Shown in pieces: positions 22,610-32,580 of a DNA stretch of 64,000 nucleotides (the stretch's first letter is position 1; the number at the start of each line of letters is the position of its first letter). This DNA comes from Ostrinia nubilalis (taxonomy: Eukaryota > Arthropoda > Insecta > Lepidoptera > Crambidae), in the NCBI RefSeq assembly GCF_963855985.1, contig NC_087118.1, positions 10,436,501-10,500,500 of the forward strand, read 5' to 3'. The notes beneath the pieces were generated by a model, which ran no database searches, was not told where the DNA came from, and worked only from the letters and a program-made list of their open reading frames with translations. The translations under genes were made by a program, and so were the position numbers.

Positions 22610-22935
22610 TTAGAACAAAGATTGGGCTGTTTTGCCCAAGGTTTGAGGATTGGGCGTTGCAGTGGGCGATTCGTCTTCGTCTTCAGATATAGAAGTTGTT
22701 GTATGATGAAGTGAAGCCATGGGTATCTGTACATGCTGTCGTCGTTGAGATCTGTCGAAACAGTTATTAAAAATTTGTATACACCCGCTACGATGACGTG
22801 TAGAGTTTGTGCGGAACATCTTGAATATGTTGATCTTGCAGCATTTAAAACATGTGAATATTAGTAGTAAAAATCCCATTATAAAACTGATATAGGAAAA
22901 TTTTGACGAATGTTTTTCTATGAAGTTTTCCTTTT
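22610..22935 (-). pseudogene. env: env, transmembrane and cytoplasmic end
   Basis: The frame includes KENFIEKHSSKF, a hydrophobic segment (ISFIMGFLLLIFTC) and a hydrophilic tail of about 75 residues ending at 22,610, right at the polypurine tract. It is the membrane anchor and cytoplasmic tail of the F-type envelope protein whose ectodomain is at 24,839-26,391. A TIR DNA transposon with TTTT duplication separates the two; the broken protein would lack its anchor. Confidence 0.8.
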
Positions 22936-24834
22936 CGTCGGTTGATTGCAAGAAGTCATTAACTAGCAGAAACATGATTTCGAGAAATAGCTTAATGAAG
23001 TTTGGAGAGACAAAAAGCCATTTAAAAAAAATATAATAGGTAGCGAAGCAATGAAAATGCCGATACATAAAAATAAGTCTAAGTAATCATTTTTAGTTAC
23101 TGGCATTTCAAAATAACGTACACAGTATTTAAAAAAAATCAAAATATGAAGTTAATGTCTTTTGACTGACGGCCAACTATAACAAACCAAGAAGTAATTA
23201 CTTTTTACTTTATCGGATTACCGTGATACATGTTAAATCAAGTTAAATTACGTTTAAAATAATATAATAAACAATCATAATCATCATTTCAGCCATGCCC
23301 ATAGGACGTCTACTGCTGAACATAGGCCTCCCCTAATGCTTTCCACGTTGATCGATTGGTAGCGGCCTGCATCCAGCGCTTCCCTGCTACCTTTACGATG
23401 TCGTCGGAGGTGGACGTCCCACGCTGCGTTTTCCGGTACGCGGCCTCCATTCCAGAACCTTGCTGCCCCATCGGCCGTCAGTTCTGCGTACTATATGCCC
23501 TGTCCATTGCCACTTCAGCTTTCTAATCCGTTGGGCTATGTCAGCGACTTTAGTTCGTTTACGGATTTCCTCATTTCTGATTCGATCTCGCAAAGAAACA
23601 CCAAGCATAGCCATAGCCCTCTCCATAGCACGCTGTGCAACTTTTAGCTTCTGTATAAGGCCTATAGTGAGAGGCCACATTTCAGAGCCATAAGTTATCA
23701 CTGGTAACACACATTGGTTGTAGACTTTCGTCTTCAGGTATACTGCGGTATTTTGAACGAATGTTCCCGAACGCTGCCCAGCTGAGTTGTATTCTCAAAA
23801 TTGGACCTACCTAGCTGGATCGTTTGTCCGAGGTAGACATACTTGTCAACAATCTCGAGAGTTGAGCTCCCAACTGAAACTGGGTAGGGCGCAACATGGA
23901 CATTCGACATAAGCTTCGTTTTGTCCATGTTCATCCTCAGGCCTACCTGTTGGGAAACTCGATTAAGGTCTTCGAGCATTGTGCCAAGATCTTCCAACGA
24001 TTCTGCCATGACCACAATATCGTCGGCAAACCGAAGGTGAGTGATGTACTCGCCATTAATGTTTATGCCGAATCCTTTCCATTCCAGGAGTTTGAAAGCG
24101 TCTTGCAATGCAGCGGTGAACAGTTTCGGAGATATAACATCTCCCTGCCTAACGCCTCGCTGCAGTGGAATCGCCTTCGTGCTCTGCTCCTGTACTCGGA
24201 CCGACATGGTGGCGTTTTTGTACAAGCACTTCAGCACCTCGATATACCGATAGTCAATACGGCACCGCTGGAGAGATTGTAACACTGCCCAAGTCTCAAT
24301 CGAATCGAAGCCCTTCTCATAGTCCACGAACGCCAAGCATAGTGGCAAGTAATACTCCTCAGTCTTCTGTATAACCTGCCGCAGCGTATGGATGTGGTCT
24401 ATGGTACTATAACCTTTTCGGAATCCGGCTTGTTCGGGAGGCTGGAAGTCATCGAACCTACGCGCGAGACGGTTCGTGATGACTCTCGAAAACAGTTTGT
24501 AGACATAACTCAGATTTTATCACTATTTAGTTCCAAAGTTTTTTACACAAAAAGTCATTATAAATCTTTATTAAGTTCTGGCAGTTAGTCAAAACAAAGT
24601 GTGTATCGACTATGTTACGACACAAAATCATTAATGGACAATAATTATTTTAATGCTATAAAAATTGACGAAACTGGATTTATCAAGTTTTACAAAAATA
24701 AATCTTCCAAAGTACGGCAGATATCCATTTAGCGATTTTTGCATAATATAGTACAAGTCGCGGCCAATATCGCCATGCTAGTATGGACACTTAATGACTT
24801 TTTGTAGTTAATGACTTCTTGCAATCAGCCGACG
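22936..24834. mobile_element. TIR DNA transposon inserted in env
   Basis: Thirty-base inverted ends (CGTCGGYTGATTGCAAGAAG then TCATTAACTA) differ at one position, and TTTT flanks both sides (22932-22935, 24835-24838). Variants of AAGTCATTAA recur inside near both ends (for example 24,551 and 24,790). No transposase is present. Its centre holds an RTE fragment, leaving about 660 bp of its own sequence. Confidence 0.82.
23276..24513 (-). mobile_element. RTE-type non-LTR retrotransposon, 5'-truncated
   Basis: The minus strand encodes an RTE reverse transcriptase fragment: CLAFVDYEKGFDSIE, RQGDVISPKLF and the FADDIVVMAES active site (24,348-23,734), then the C-terminal region with RMKLKW-like KLKWQWTGHIVRR and VLEWRPRTGKRSVGRPP (23,710-23,393) in another frame. 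The 3' end is at the left with CATAGGCCTCCCC and an ATC/ATT-rich tail at about 23,270-23,290. The 5' end is cut near 24,513. At least two frame shifts separate the segments; it has fewer disruptions than the copy at 7.7-9.2 kb. Confidence 0.85.
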
Positions 24835-24838
24835 TTTT

Positions 24839-26391
24839 GGTTTATGTGTTTCGTCTGTATCTTAATTTCTTCTTTTAATGTTTTCAATGAGTCTAGTGGA
24901 ATGTTGTTAATTTTTATGGGTATTAACTCCAGTGATGGTTCTTGTTTGGAGTATTCTGGAATACAAATGGTTTCTAAATCCACAGTTATGATAGGATGGC
25001 TGATATTGTAGGTCTTCCCGTTTTCAGCTGAGATTGTCGTTAATGCTGTATACATTTTACAATTCTCTTCTAGTGAAATGATGCCTGTCCCGGATATTTC
25101 ACTATGGGTGGTTTTGTCGCCGCATTCCAATGCATATGGAGTTTTATGCTGTAGGATGAAGATCCACTTATTCGACTTTATTTCTTGGAAAGTGTTGATG
25201 TACGCTGAGAAAGTTGCGACTTCGCAGATGTCAGGAACATTTCTTGAAGTGGAGCTCAGGATCGACATTTCGCAGGTCGGTCTTGCGTTGACGTTGTAAA
25301 CGATGGATTTGCAGACTTTCGTGTTCGATGTAAAGGTCTTGCAATCAACTAGTGAGTTTGTGATTGCGTACTGTTGCCTTGTAGTACTAGTGGCAATGTA
25401 AGTTCGCTCGGGAAGGATAGTAGAATATAAGGATGAATCAGGATGGGATATAGGGATGGAATATAGGTGATATAAGGTAAATTTATCATTTATGACTAAG
25501 GGGAATTTTATAACATATACTAATTTGTTCATATAAATATATGAGCTGATAGAAGCCGACTCTAAGATTTGGTGAATATTACTGAGAGTGACGGAGGCTA
25601 CTAAGTTTCTGTTAGATCGGAATGAACCAGTTGACAATAGCTCTTTGTATAAGCGGTTGGTTGATATGATGGAAGGATGTATTGCGCCAGATTTAATAAA
25701 TAGTATACTACTTATTATGTCGTCTATATCTTTTTCTAAGGATGTAACTGCTTCGAGAATTTGGATAGCTACCGTTGACATTTCTTCTGAGATAGTTAGA
25801 TTAAATAGTATTTTGTTAGTTGAATTAAAATATGAATTGATTTTTGCTAGATTTTCGTTGATTAGATGTTCATCGTATGATATCTTTAAGATGGTTTCAT
25901 TGAAATTGGTAATAGTAGATGAAATTATTTGTAACTGTTGATTGAGGATTTCATTGGTTGTGATCTGCTGTTTTTCTAAGAGTTGAATGCATTCATCATA
26001 ATGTTTAGCATCCTTGGCATCAGGTGTACCAATAAGCCATTTTAGTAATGAACTAAGTCCGTCTAATAGCTCACGTTTGGTTCTTTTATTATTAGTATAA
26101 AGGCTAAGTTCATCGAGTCTAGTATCGATTTTGTCTAAGTTTAATTTAATATAAGAACTAGTGGTAATTGTACTAGGTAGGTTAGGATACCTTGATATTA
26201 GGGTTTGATAATTATAGGCAAGTCTTTTAAGAGAGTCTCGGCTTAGGAATAAAGGTTCTAGATTACGATAGATAACAAGTTTCCATGAATCATCTGTGAT
26301 TAGTACATCTCCGTCGTTTTGGAAGTAAAGCCCGGAATTGGAAGGGATTGGTGAGATTTCGGTATTACCATCAACATATGTTGTGGAGTAC
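24839..26391 (-). pseudogene. env: env ectodomain, baculovirus F-like
   Basis: A minus-strand frame of about 515 residues, open from a splice acceptor at 26,391 (TTATTCCAG) to 24,839. It has a furin-type RTKR site near 26,090 followed by the ELLDGLSSLLKWLIG region typical of the F/env fusion peptide of insect errantiviruses, several Asn-X-Ser/Thr sites and a Cys-rich second half. This family mediates membrane fusion at the cell surface. No initiator Met is apparent before the acceptor, consistent with expression from a spliced subgenomic RNA. The gene is split by the TIR transposon, so as it stands the product lacks the membrane anchor. Confidence 0.85.
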
Positions 26392-26430
26392 CTGGAATAA
26401 TGAAATTTAGTTTATTTATTAATTATAAGT

Positions 26431-26625
26431 CTATTTACGAGATTCATAAAAAGTTTTGATATAAATGTATATTTTATATAGGATAATGTAAAATATTATT
26501 TTAATAAGTGAGCAAACTATGAAACTAAAGTAGGGATTATGTATTATTGTTTTGAATTTTTCCATATTAAAGTCGTTGTTATTGATTGCAGGTATTGAGG
26601 TAGGATGTGCCATACATTGGGTCAC
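26431..26625 (-). CDS. Small ORF with membrane segment between pol and env
   Basis: A 64-residue frame with a hydrophobic stretch (FIVCSLIKIIFYIILYKI) follows a possible splice acceptor (TTTTTCCAG at about 26,628). It could be a leader or signal-peptide exon of env, or chance. There is no donor I can place confidently between it and the env acceptor at 26,391. Confidence 0.25.
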   Translation of the reverse strand: MTQCMAHPTSIPAINNNDFNMEKFKTIIHNPYFSFIVCSLIKIIFYIILYKIYIYIKTFYESRK

Positions 26626-26709
26626 CCTGGAAAAATAAAACGAATTCTAACTTATTTAAAACAATATAAGGATAGGTAAAACTAAAATTAATTATTTACA
26701 TGAGGTGAA

Positions 26710-29700
26710 TTACGTGTCTCTGATAGAATCATACAATGGCCTTAGGCGGTTTGCATGCACTAATTGATTCTTTCCAGATTTTTGAATGACGTAATTTTCG
26801 TTAAATCCTATTCTAATTATACTATAAGGTCCATCCCATTTGCTATCTATGTTGTTGGGATTGGGTACCTTGAGCATTACTTTGTCACCGATATTAAATT
26901 TCGCTATGTTTTTAATATTATTGTCGTAACGTTCTTTAGCCTTTTCTTTCATATTATCAAGGTTACGACGGGCTATTTCACGTGAGATTTTAAGTCTTTC
27001 GTTTAAGTCGCGTATGTAGTCATGTGTGGTGTAGTCGTTATTTTCTTTGAGTGAATATAGAGGACGAGGTTTGAAACCGAAAAGTAGTTCGTGAGGTGTA
27101 AGACCTGTAGACTGATTAATAGAGGTGTTATGACATATAACGGCAAATGGTATGATTTGATCCCAATTGGAAAGATTTCGTTTATGATACATTCTTATGT
27201 GATCTCGTAATGTCGCATGGAAACGTTCTAAAGAACCATTAGTTTGAGGATGATAGGCTGTACTAATAGTGTGACTTGAGCCAAGTAATTTCATGAGTTG
27301 TTTGATGACATTGTTAACGAATTCTGTGCCTTGATCAGAGTGGAATCTCTTGGGGGTGCCATAATGTTGGCAAAATGTCAGAAGATTTCTAGCTATGGTA
27401 ATTGCTTGTTTATCAGGTATAGGATATGCTTGTACAAATCGAGTTAGGTCATCTTGTAGTGTCAAAATGTATTTATTGGATTCGTTAGTAGTATCTGAAT
27501 AGGATACTAAATCAATAGTTACGCGTTCGAATGGTTCTGTTGAAGAAGATGTTATAACCATTGGGGCTTTATAAGTTTTTCTTTGGATTTTATTACGTTG
27601 ACATATTATTATTTGACAATTATCTATGTATTCTTTGATCACGTCCGTCATTCCTTTCCAAAAGTATTCGTTTCTAATTTTACGAGTTGTTTCTACGATT
27701 CCGCGATGGCCCGATAAAGGATCATCGTGATACATTTTTAAGATTTGTGGAATTTCATCGGGATTTGGTGTTTTAACTTTGTTTTCACATATGGTTATTT
27801 TACAATCATATGCGTCAGCAAGGTAGGCTGTGATATGTAATTGCTCGTTGCCTTTGAGTTTGCAAGTGGTATCGTTTTTCAATTCTGGAATGTGGAGTGT
27901 TTTGAAGTCGTTTTTCTGTAGACAGCTTAGAAGTGTTTTAAAATAACTTTCGGCGTCCCATGAATCAAAATGAGTGGGTCTTGAACAGCCGAATATTAAG
28001 TTTTGGTTTTTGTTAGAAATTAATAAATCAACGTCGTAAAGTATCCGTTGTTTATTGAGATAAGGGTCTACTTGAGAGCACTTGGATATCGCTTCGTTGA
28101 AAAGGTCGTTTTTGTCAGAAAGTTCACAAGAAATGGGAATAAGAATGTTTTTATGTTTGTCGTTTAAAAGGCAATCTGGAGAGGTTTGGAGATTAGGAGT
28201 GTCGAAGTTGTAAGAGGGGTTCTCTGAGAAATGTTGATAATTGGTTTCTAAATAATCATCGGTCGTATCGGTATTTGAATTATGAGTTTCGTTATCGTCA
28301 GTGAGATCTATAACATTTGCGTTTAAGATTGGAGGTCGAGAGAGAGCATCTGCGTTGGTGTTGTTTTTGCCAGCTTTATAAATAACTTCGTATTCGTATT
28401 CTTCAAGCTTAAGGCGCCAGCGAACTAAACGACTACCTGGGTCTTTAATTGAAAAAAGCCATGTGAGAGGTTTGTGATCTGTAACTATTTTAAACTTTCT
28501 TCCAAACAAATACGGTCGAAAGTGCTTAACAGCCCAGACTATAGCCAATAATTCTCGTTCTATAGTAGAATAGTTCGATTCGGCTTTATTTAAAGTTCTA
28601 GACGCGTATGCTATAGGTAGGTCCTTACCTATTTCACCTTGTGATAATACAGCGCCTATTGCACTTATAGAGGCGTCAGTGGTCAAAATAAATTCTCTAC
28701 TGAAATCAGGATATTGTAGTATAGGAGGACTAGTAAGAAGACGTTTACATTCGTCAAATGATGCTTGTTGTGTTTGACCCCAAATAAATGGAACGTCCTT
28801 TTTTAAGAGGCTAGTAAGTGGTTTTGTTATTTTGCTAAAATTCGATATGAAGCGACGGTAATAACCCGTTAAGCCAAGAAAGGCTTTGATGTCTTTGCAT
28901 GATTTAGGCGTGGGGAATTCTTGTACGGCCTTTATTTTATCGGGGTTTGGTTTTACACCTTCATTGGATATAATGTGTCCTAGGTAAGCTACTTCGCGCC
29001 TAAGGAATTCGCACTTATCGGGTTGGATCTTAAGTTCGTATTTTCTAAGTCGTGAAAATACTTCGTGAAGCCTTTGTTCGTGTTCTTGAAGGCTTGAGGC
29101 GAAAATAACTATATCATCTAAGTACACAAAACATCTCTCGCCTTGAAGTCCACATAGAACAGAGTCCATGACCCGTTGGAAGGTCGCTGGTGCACTTTTA
29201 AGTCCAAAAGGCATTCTTTTGTACTCGTAGTGACCGTATGGAGTGCTAAATGCGGTCTTAGGAATATCTTTGGGATCTACTTCGAGTTGGTGAAACCCAG
29301 ATGCGAGGTCTAGGGTTGTAAAATATTGTGAGTGCCCTAATTTATCTAGAATGTCTGTAATGTTCGGCAGTGGGTAACTGTCACCGATTGTTACCTCATT
29401 TAATTTTCGGTAATCTATTACTAATCGCCATTTACGTTTACCCGAGGCATCTGTTTTTTTAGGGACAACCCAAATTGGGCTACTCCATGGAGAGGAACTT
29501 GGTCTGATTATATCTTGTTCTAGCATTTTTTGAACTTGAGTTTTGACTTCGTTTTCGTGAACTTGTGGGAATCGATATGTTTTAGTGTGAATGGGAGTGT
29601 CAGTTGTAGTAGTTATTTTGTGTTTTGTATGATTACTGAAAGATAAGGTGTCGCCTTCGAGGAAAAATAAATCTGAGTACTGGGAAATTATTTTATTTAA

Positions 29701-30885
29701 TGACGTGGATTCTTCCTTGTTTAAATGATCTCGTCTTATGGACGACAGAACTTTGCTTTGTCTATCAGATTGGGACATGGGATTTAAATTATTTATTGGA
29801 TGTTCATTTATATTAGATATTTGTTCATTCTGGTCAAAAGGACTAACTTCGAGTGTGGGAATATTGATAAGTTCATCATTTTTGTTTGTGTTTATACAAG
29901 TGATAACAAATGAGTTGTTTTCGACGCTAACTAATGCGTGTGGAATGATGATGCCATTAGCTAATGTTTGTTTTTCGACTAATGCGGTTCCCGTATGAAT
30001 ACTATTTGTGTTACACATAATTACTGTTTCTGAGCGACTATTAATTAATTGTTTATCGGGGTATTCATTTTCCTTGGGACTGTCGCTTAAGAAATGGAGT
30101 CTATATGTTTTGTCACGTAATCGCATTGTTTTTGATTGAATATAGAGGTGGCAATTAAATTTGGACATGAAATCATTACCTAAAATACCGTCTGCTTTAA
30201 TGTTTAGGTCGGCAACATGGAATTTGAATTTAGGTAAATTGTCAAGGGATATCTCGGTAGTTCCCGAGGTAAGGGTTGAACTTTGTGTGCTCGAGATTCC
30301 TACAATGGATGCGATGTTAGATTTATCTATATGTGAAGATCCAATTTTGTTACTTTTTATTACCGAGATTCCTGCTCCGGTATCAATTAATAAGGTGACT
30401 GGCTTTCCTTCGATGTGAAAGGTGCCGTGTAAAAGATTTTCGGGTGGAACATCGTTCAAAGATGAGATTGCAAAGGATTCAATTTTAGGTTTCAACTTAG
30501 AAGTTTTAGGATTTGATTTAGGTTTCCTTTTTGACTTTGATTTCGATTTAGGATTTGTATAAGTAGATTTGGAATATGATTCAGTGATAGGACCAAGGGT
30601 TTGGGGCTGGTTACCCTGTTCGTTTGGTGCTATATTTGATTTAGTAGATTTAGTACATGATTCGGTGATAGGACCAAGAGTTTGGGGCTGGTTACCCTGT
30701 TTGTTTGGTGCTATTAAAGATATAGAAGTTTGTACAGATGCGTCTCTAAACTGTTTGTTGCGGACAGTTTGAGTTTGTGAAGACGCCCTGTTAGATTCAG
30801 TGGCTTTTGAGGATGATTGATTGAGTCTTAGAGTTGGAGGTTGTCTATGTCCTGTGTTAACAGGTGAGTCGGAGTCTGTGAGCAA
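26710..30885 (-). CDS. pol: Ty3/gypsy pol: PR-RT-RNaseH-IN
   Basis: An intact 1,391-residue frame. After a low-complexity N-terminus with two copies of a NKQGNQPQTLGPITES-like repeat come the aspartic protease (LLIDTGAGISVI), reverse transcriptase (DYRKLNEVT, PFGLKSAPATFQR and YLDDIVIFA), RNase H (LTTDASISAIGAVLSQ, TDHKPLTWL) and integrase (HHCC-like region beginning HDDPLSGHRG, then DLVSYSD, FHSDQGTEFVN and the HPQTNGSLERFH glutamate). The order is Ty3/gypsy. It overlaps gag by 58 bp in another frame, implying programmed frameshifting. The second metal-binding pair of the integrase zinc region is spaced CQIIIC rather than the usual C-X2-C. Confidence 0.95.
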   Translation of the reverse strand: MLTDSDSPVNTGHRQPPTLRLNQSSSKATESNRASSQTQTVRNKQFRDASVQTSISLIAPNKQGNQPQTLGPITESCTKSTKSNIAPNEQGNQPQTLGPITESYSKSTYTNPKSKSKSKRKPKSNPKTSKLKPKIESFAISSLNDVPPENLLHGTFHIEGKPVTLLIDTGAGISVIKSNKIGSSHIDKSNIASIVGISSTQSSTLTSGTTEISLDNLPKFKFHVADLNIKADGILGNDFMSKFNCHLYIQSKTMRLRDKTYRLHFLSDSPKENEYPDKQLINSRSETVIMCNTNSIHTGTALVEKQTLANGIIIPHALVSVENNSFVITCINTNKNDELINIPTLEVSPFDQNEQISNINEHPINNLNPMSQSDRQSKVLSSIRRDHLNKEESTSLNKIISQYSDLFFLEGDTLSFSNHTKHKITTTTDTPIHTKTYRFPQVHENEVKTQVQKMLEQDIIRPSSSPWSSPIWVVPKKTDASGKRKWRLVIDYRKLNEVTIGDSYPLPNITDILDKLGHSQYFTTLDLASGFHQLEVDPKDIPKTAFSTPYGHYEYKRMPFGLKSAPATFQRVMDSVLCGLQGERCFVYLDDIVIFASSLQEHEQRLHEVFSRLRKYELKIQPDKCEFLRREVAYLGHIISNEGVKPNPDKIKAVQEFPTPKSCKDIKAFLGLTGYYRRFISNFSKITKPLTSLLKKDVPFIWGQTQQASFDECKRLLTSPPILQYPDFSREFILTTDASISAIGAVLSQGEIGKDLPIAYASRTLNKAESNYSTIERELLAIVWAVKHFRPYLFGRKFKIVTDHKPLTWLFSIKDPGSRLVRWRLKLEEYEYEVIYKAGKNNTNADALSRPPILNANVIDLTDDNETHNSNTDTTDDYLETNYQHFSENPSYNFDTPNLQTSPDCLLNDKHKNILIPISCELSDKNDLFNEAISKCSQVDPYLNKQRILYDVDLLISNKNQNLIFGCSRPTHFDSWDAESYFKTLLSCLQKNDFKTLHIPELKNDTTCKLKGNEQLHITAYLADAYDCKITICENKVKTPNPDEIPQILKMYHDDPLSGHRGIVETTRKIRNEYFWKGMTDVIKEYIDNCQIIICQRNKIQRKTYKAPMVITSSSTEPFERVTIDLVSYSDTTNESNKYILTLQDDLTRFVQAYPIPDKQAITIARNLLTFCQHYGTPKRFHSDQGTEFVNNVIKQLMKLLGSSHTISTAYHPQTNGSLERFHATLRDHIRMYHKRNLSNWDQIIPFAVICHNTSINQSTGLTPHELLFGFKPRPLYSLKENNDYTTHDYIRDLNERLKISREIARRNLDNMKEKAKERYDNNIKNIAKFNIGDKVMLKVPNPNNIDSKWDGPYSIIRIGFNENYVIQKSGKNQLVHANRLRPLYDSIRDT

Positions 30886-31901
30886 GATACTGTAGCGATT
30901 TCCAACGAGTTGCTCATTTCGTTGGTCGCCCAGGAGTTTAAATTATTGACTTGCGCTGGAGGTGCGGGCAAGGCTTTTTGTGCCTGATTATTACGGAGAT
31001 TATTGTTATAAGCTCGTTTACGACAGTCAGCAATTTCGTGTCCTACATTCTTGCAGTAATTGCATATTTTTGGGTTCTGTGCAGTGAAATTTGAATTAGT
31101 TTGTGGGTGAGGTTGATTTGGAGGTGTGAATCTGTTATTTGAATTATATCTTGGTATTATTGTTCTATGAGTTGAATTATTAGTATGTCGAGGGACTGTC
31201 GGCCTGAATAGTGGCTGACGGGCATTATTTGTTGGGACTGTTAATCTGAATAATGTTTGACGAGCATTATTCATTGCTCGGATTTTATCCTCCTGCATAG
31301 CAAAGCGGCCTGCCTCAGCTAATGCAGTAAAACCTTTGGTTCTGAGCATTGTTCCTATGTCGGAACTTAATCCATTGACGAAGACGCTTAGTGCGGTTTC
31401 TTCAGTAGTCGCTAAGCGACCTGATAATGTGTCATCGATGATTTCGGCGTTTAGTTTTTCTATTATTTTACTCCTACATAGATCGACTCTATGAAAGTAC
31501 TCAGTGATACTTTCGTTGGGTCTTTGGAACAAAGATTGAAGTTCCAAATTTAAATGTGGAATTGTTTTGACATTGGAGAACCTGTCTATCAAAAATGTGC
31601 GCAAACTAGTCCAACATATGTGTTGTTTACTGTGCACGTCTGATGCACCTGAATCGGTGATATTATTTAATGTATATACAAGGAGTATTGCCTTCTGGTC
31701 TTCGGTGGCCAATTTAAAAGCAGAGTCGCAAGATCTGACGAATCTATAAATTTGGTCATTTTTGTCGGTGTCGAAGGCAGGGATTAATTTTAAAAGTGTT
31801 GAGATGTCGAGAGTCATTTTGGCTTTGTATGAAGCTTCGAAAAATGAGGATAATTCGCTGTATAATTGATTACAGGGTTCGTTCTTGATTTCCTTTGTCA
31901 T
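30828..31901 (-). CDS. gag: Ty3/gypsy gag
   Basis: A 357-residue intact frame. The first two thirds resemble a retrotransposon capsid (FRSPNESITEYFHRV-like LFQRPNESITEYFHRVDL, and FVNGLSSDIGTMLR), followed by a basic Asn/Arg/Pro-rich linker and one CCHC knuckle (CNYCKNVGHEIADC). It would package the RNA. It precedes and overlaps pol. The start at 31,901 is about 330 bp downstream of the 5' LTR. Confidence 0.92.
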   Translation of the reverse strand: MTKEIKNEPCNQLYSELSSFFEASYKAKMTLDISTLLKLIPAFDTDKNDQIYRFVRSCDSAFKLATEDQKAILLVYTLNNITDSGASDVHSKQHICWTSLRTFLIDRFSNVKTIPHLNLELQSLFQRPNESITEYFHRVDLCRSKIIEKLNAEIIDDTLSGRLATTEETALSVFVNGLSSDIGTMLRTKGFTALAEAGRFAMQEDKIRAMNNARQTLFRLTVPTNNARQPLFRPTVPRHTNNSTHRTIIPRYNSNNRFTPPNQPHPQTNSNFTAQNPKICNYCKNVGHEIADCRKRAYNNNLRNNQAQKALPAPPAQVNNLNSWATNEMSNSLEIATVSCSQTPTHLLTQDIDNLQL

Positions 31902-32235
31902 TAGTTAATAATTTAATTAAAATGGGATCTAAGATATGGAATAAGATATGGAATAAGATATGGAATTAGATTTAGTAATGGTATGGTATAGAATAATAGA
32001 TATAGTAATAAATAGGGAATTGAAGAGCGAAACTAGTTATGCCACTTACCACAGTAACAGTATTAAATGGATCTGCATGGTTCGGCGAAGTTCTCGAAAG
32101 CTTGCAGCTACCGTCACGTCGATGTTTCTTCTTCGTTGAGCGATGTTGTCTCGTTGATGATGAGGTTTCGACGTACGACGTTTACTTCGACTTATTACGC
32201 ACTGATCACGCGAGATCCTACCGACTGCGCCAAAT
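31902..32235 (-). other. Ty3/gypsy 5' leader
   Basis: Untranslated region between 5' LTR and gag, containing the primer-binding site and a short direct repeat (GGAATAAGATATGG) just upstream of gag. No gene. Confidence 0.7.
32216..32232 (-). promoter_or_regulatory. Primer-binding site, tRNA-Ser type
   Basis: On the plus strand the sequence reads TCCTACCGACTGCGCCA, which equals the 3' end of an insect tRNA-Ser as I remember it (acceptor stem GCAGTCG with CCA). It is three bases from the 5' LTR. Errantivirus relatives such as 17.6 and 297 are reported to use tRNA-Ser. Confidence 0.8.
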
Positions 32236-32580
32236 TGTTACGTAGTGGAAGCGAAACTAAGGTTTTTAAAAACTAACTTTAATAGTACAACTGGTTACAA
32301 TGAGATTTGGGATACGACTGATACAACTGAACTAGAACTAAGGAGTTTTGGGTATTTAAGGATTCGGGAATGGTGGGGATACACTTATGAGTAAAGTCGT
32401 TATCGTGAGAATAGTAAACAATCATTAAGAATAATAAACAATCATTAAGTAATGATACAATTAAATTATGGGAATGGTAAACAAATCATTTAAGAATAAA
32501 GATAGTTAATTAATTAGTGTACATACAAACAAATAGTAATTACAATATCAAGTACTTATTCTAAATGCTATTATCTAACA
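32236..32580 (-). repeat. Ty3/gypsy 5' LTR
   Basis: Same 345 bp as 22256-22600 with no difference found by eye. Confidence 0.93.

Larger units (their letters stand above)
22256..32580 (-). mobile_element. Ty3/gypsy errantivirus-like element with env
   Basis: Bounded by 345-bp LTRs (22256-22600 and 32236-32580, TGTTA...TAACA) that look identical base for base, and flanked by CTGT on both sides (22252-22255, 32581-32584), a 4-bp duplication normal for Ty3 integrases. Gag, pol and env lie in that order on the minus strand. It interrupts the BEL/Pao gag-pol frame. Identical LTRs imply recent insertion. Confidence 0.95.

Noticed and set aside
24825..25781. Taking env as a 318-residue protein starting at the Met at 25,781
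   Set aside because: The frame is open upstream to a splice acceptor at 26,391 and includes the furin site and fusion-peptide region; the Met is internal.
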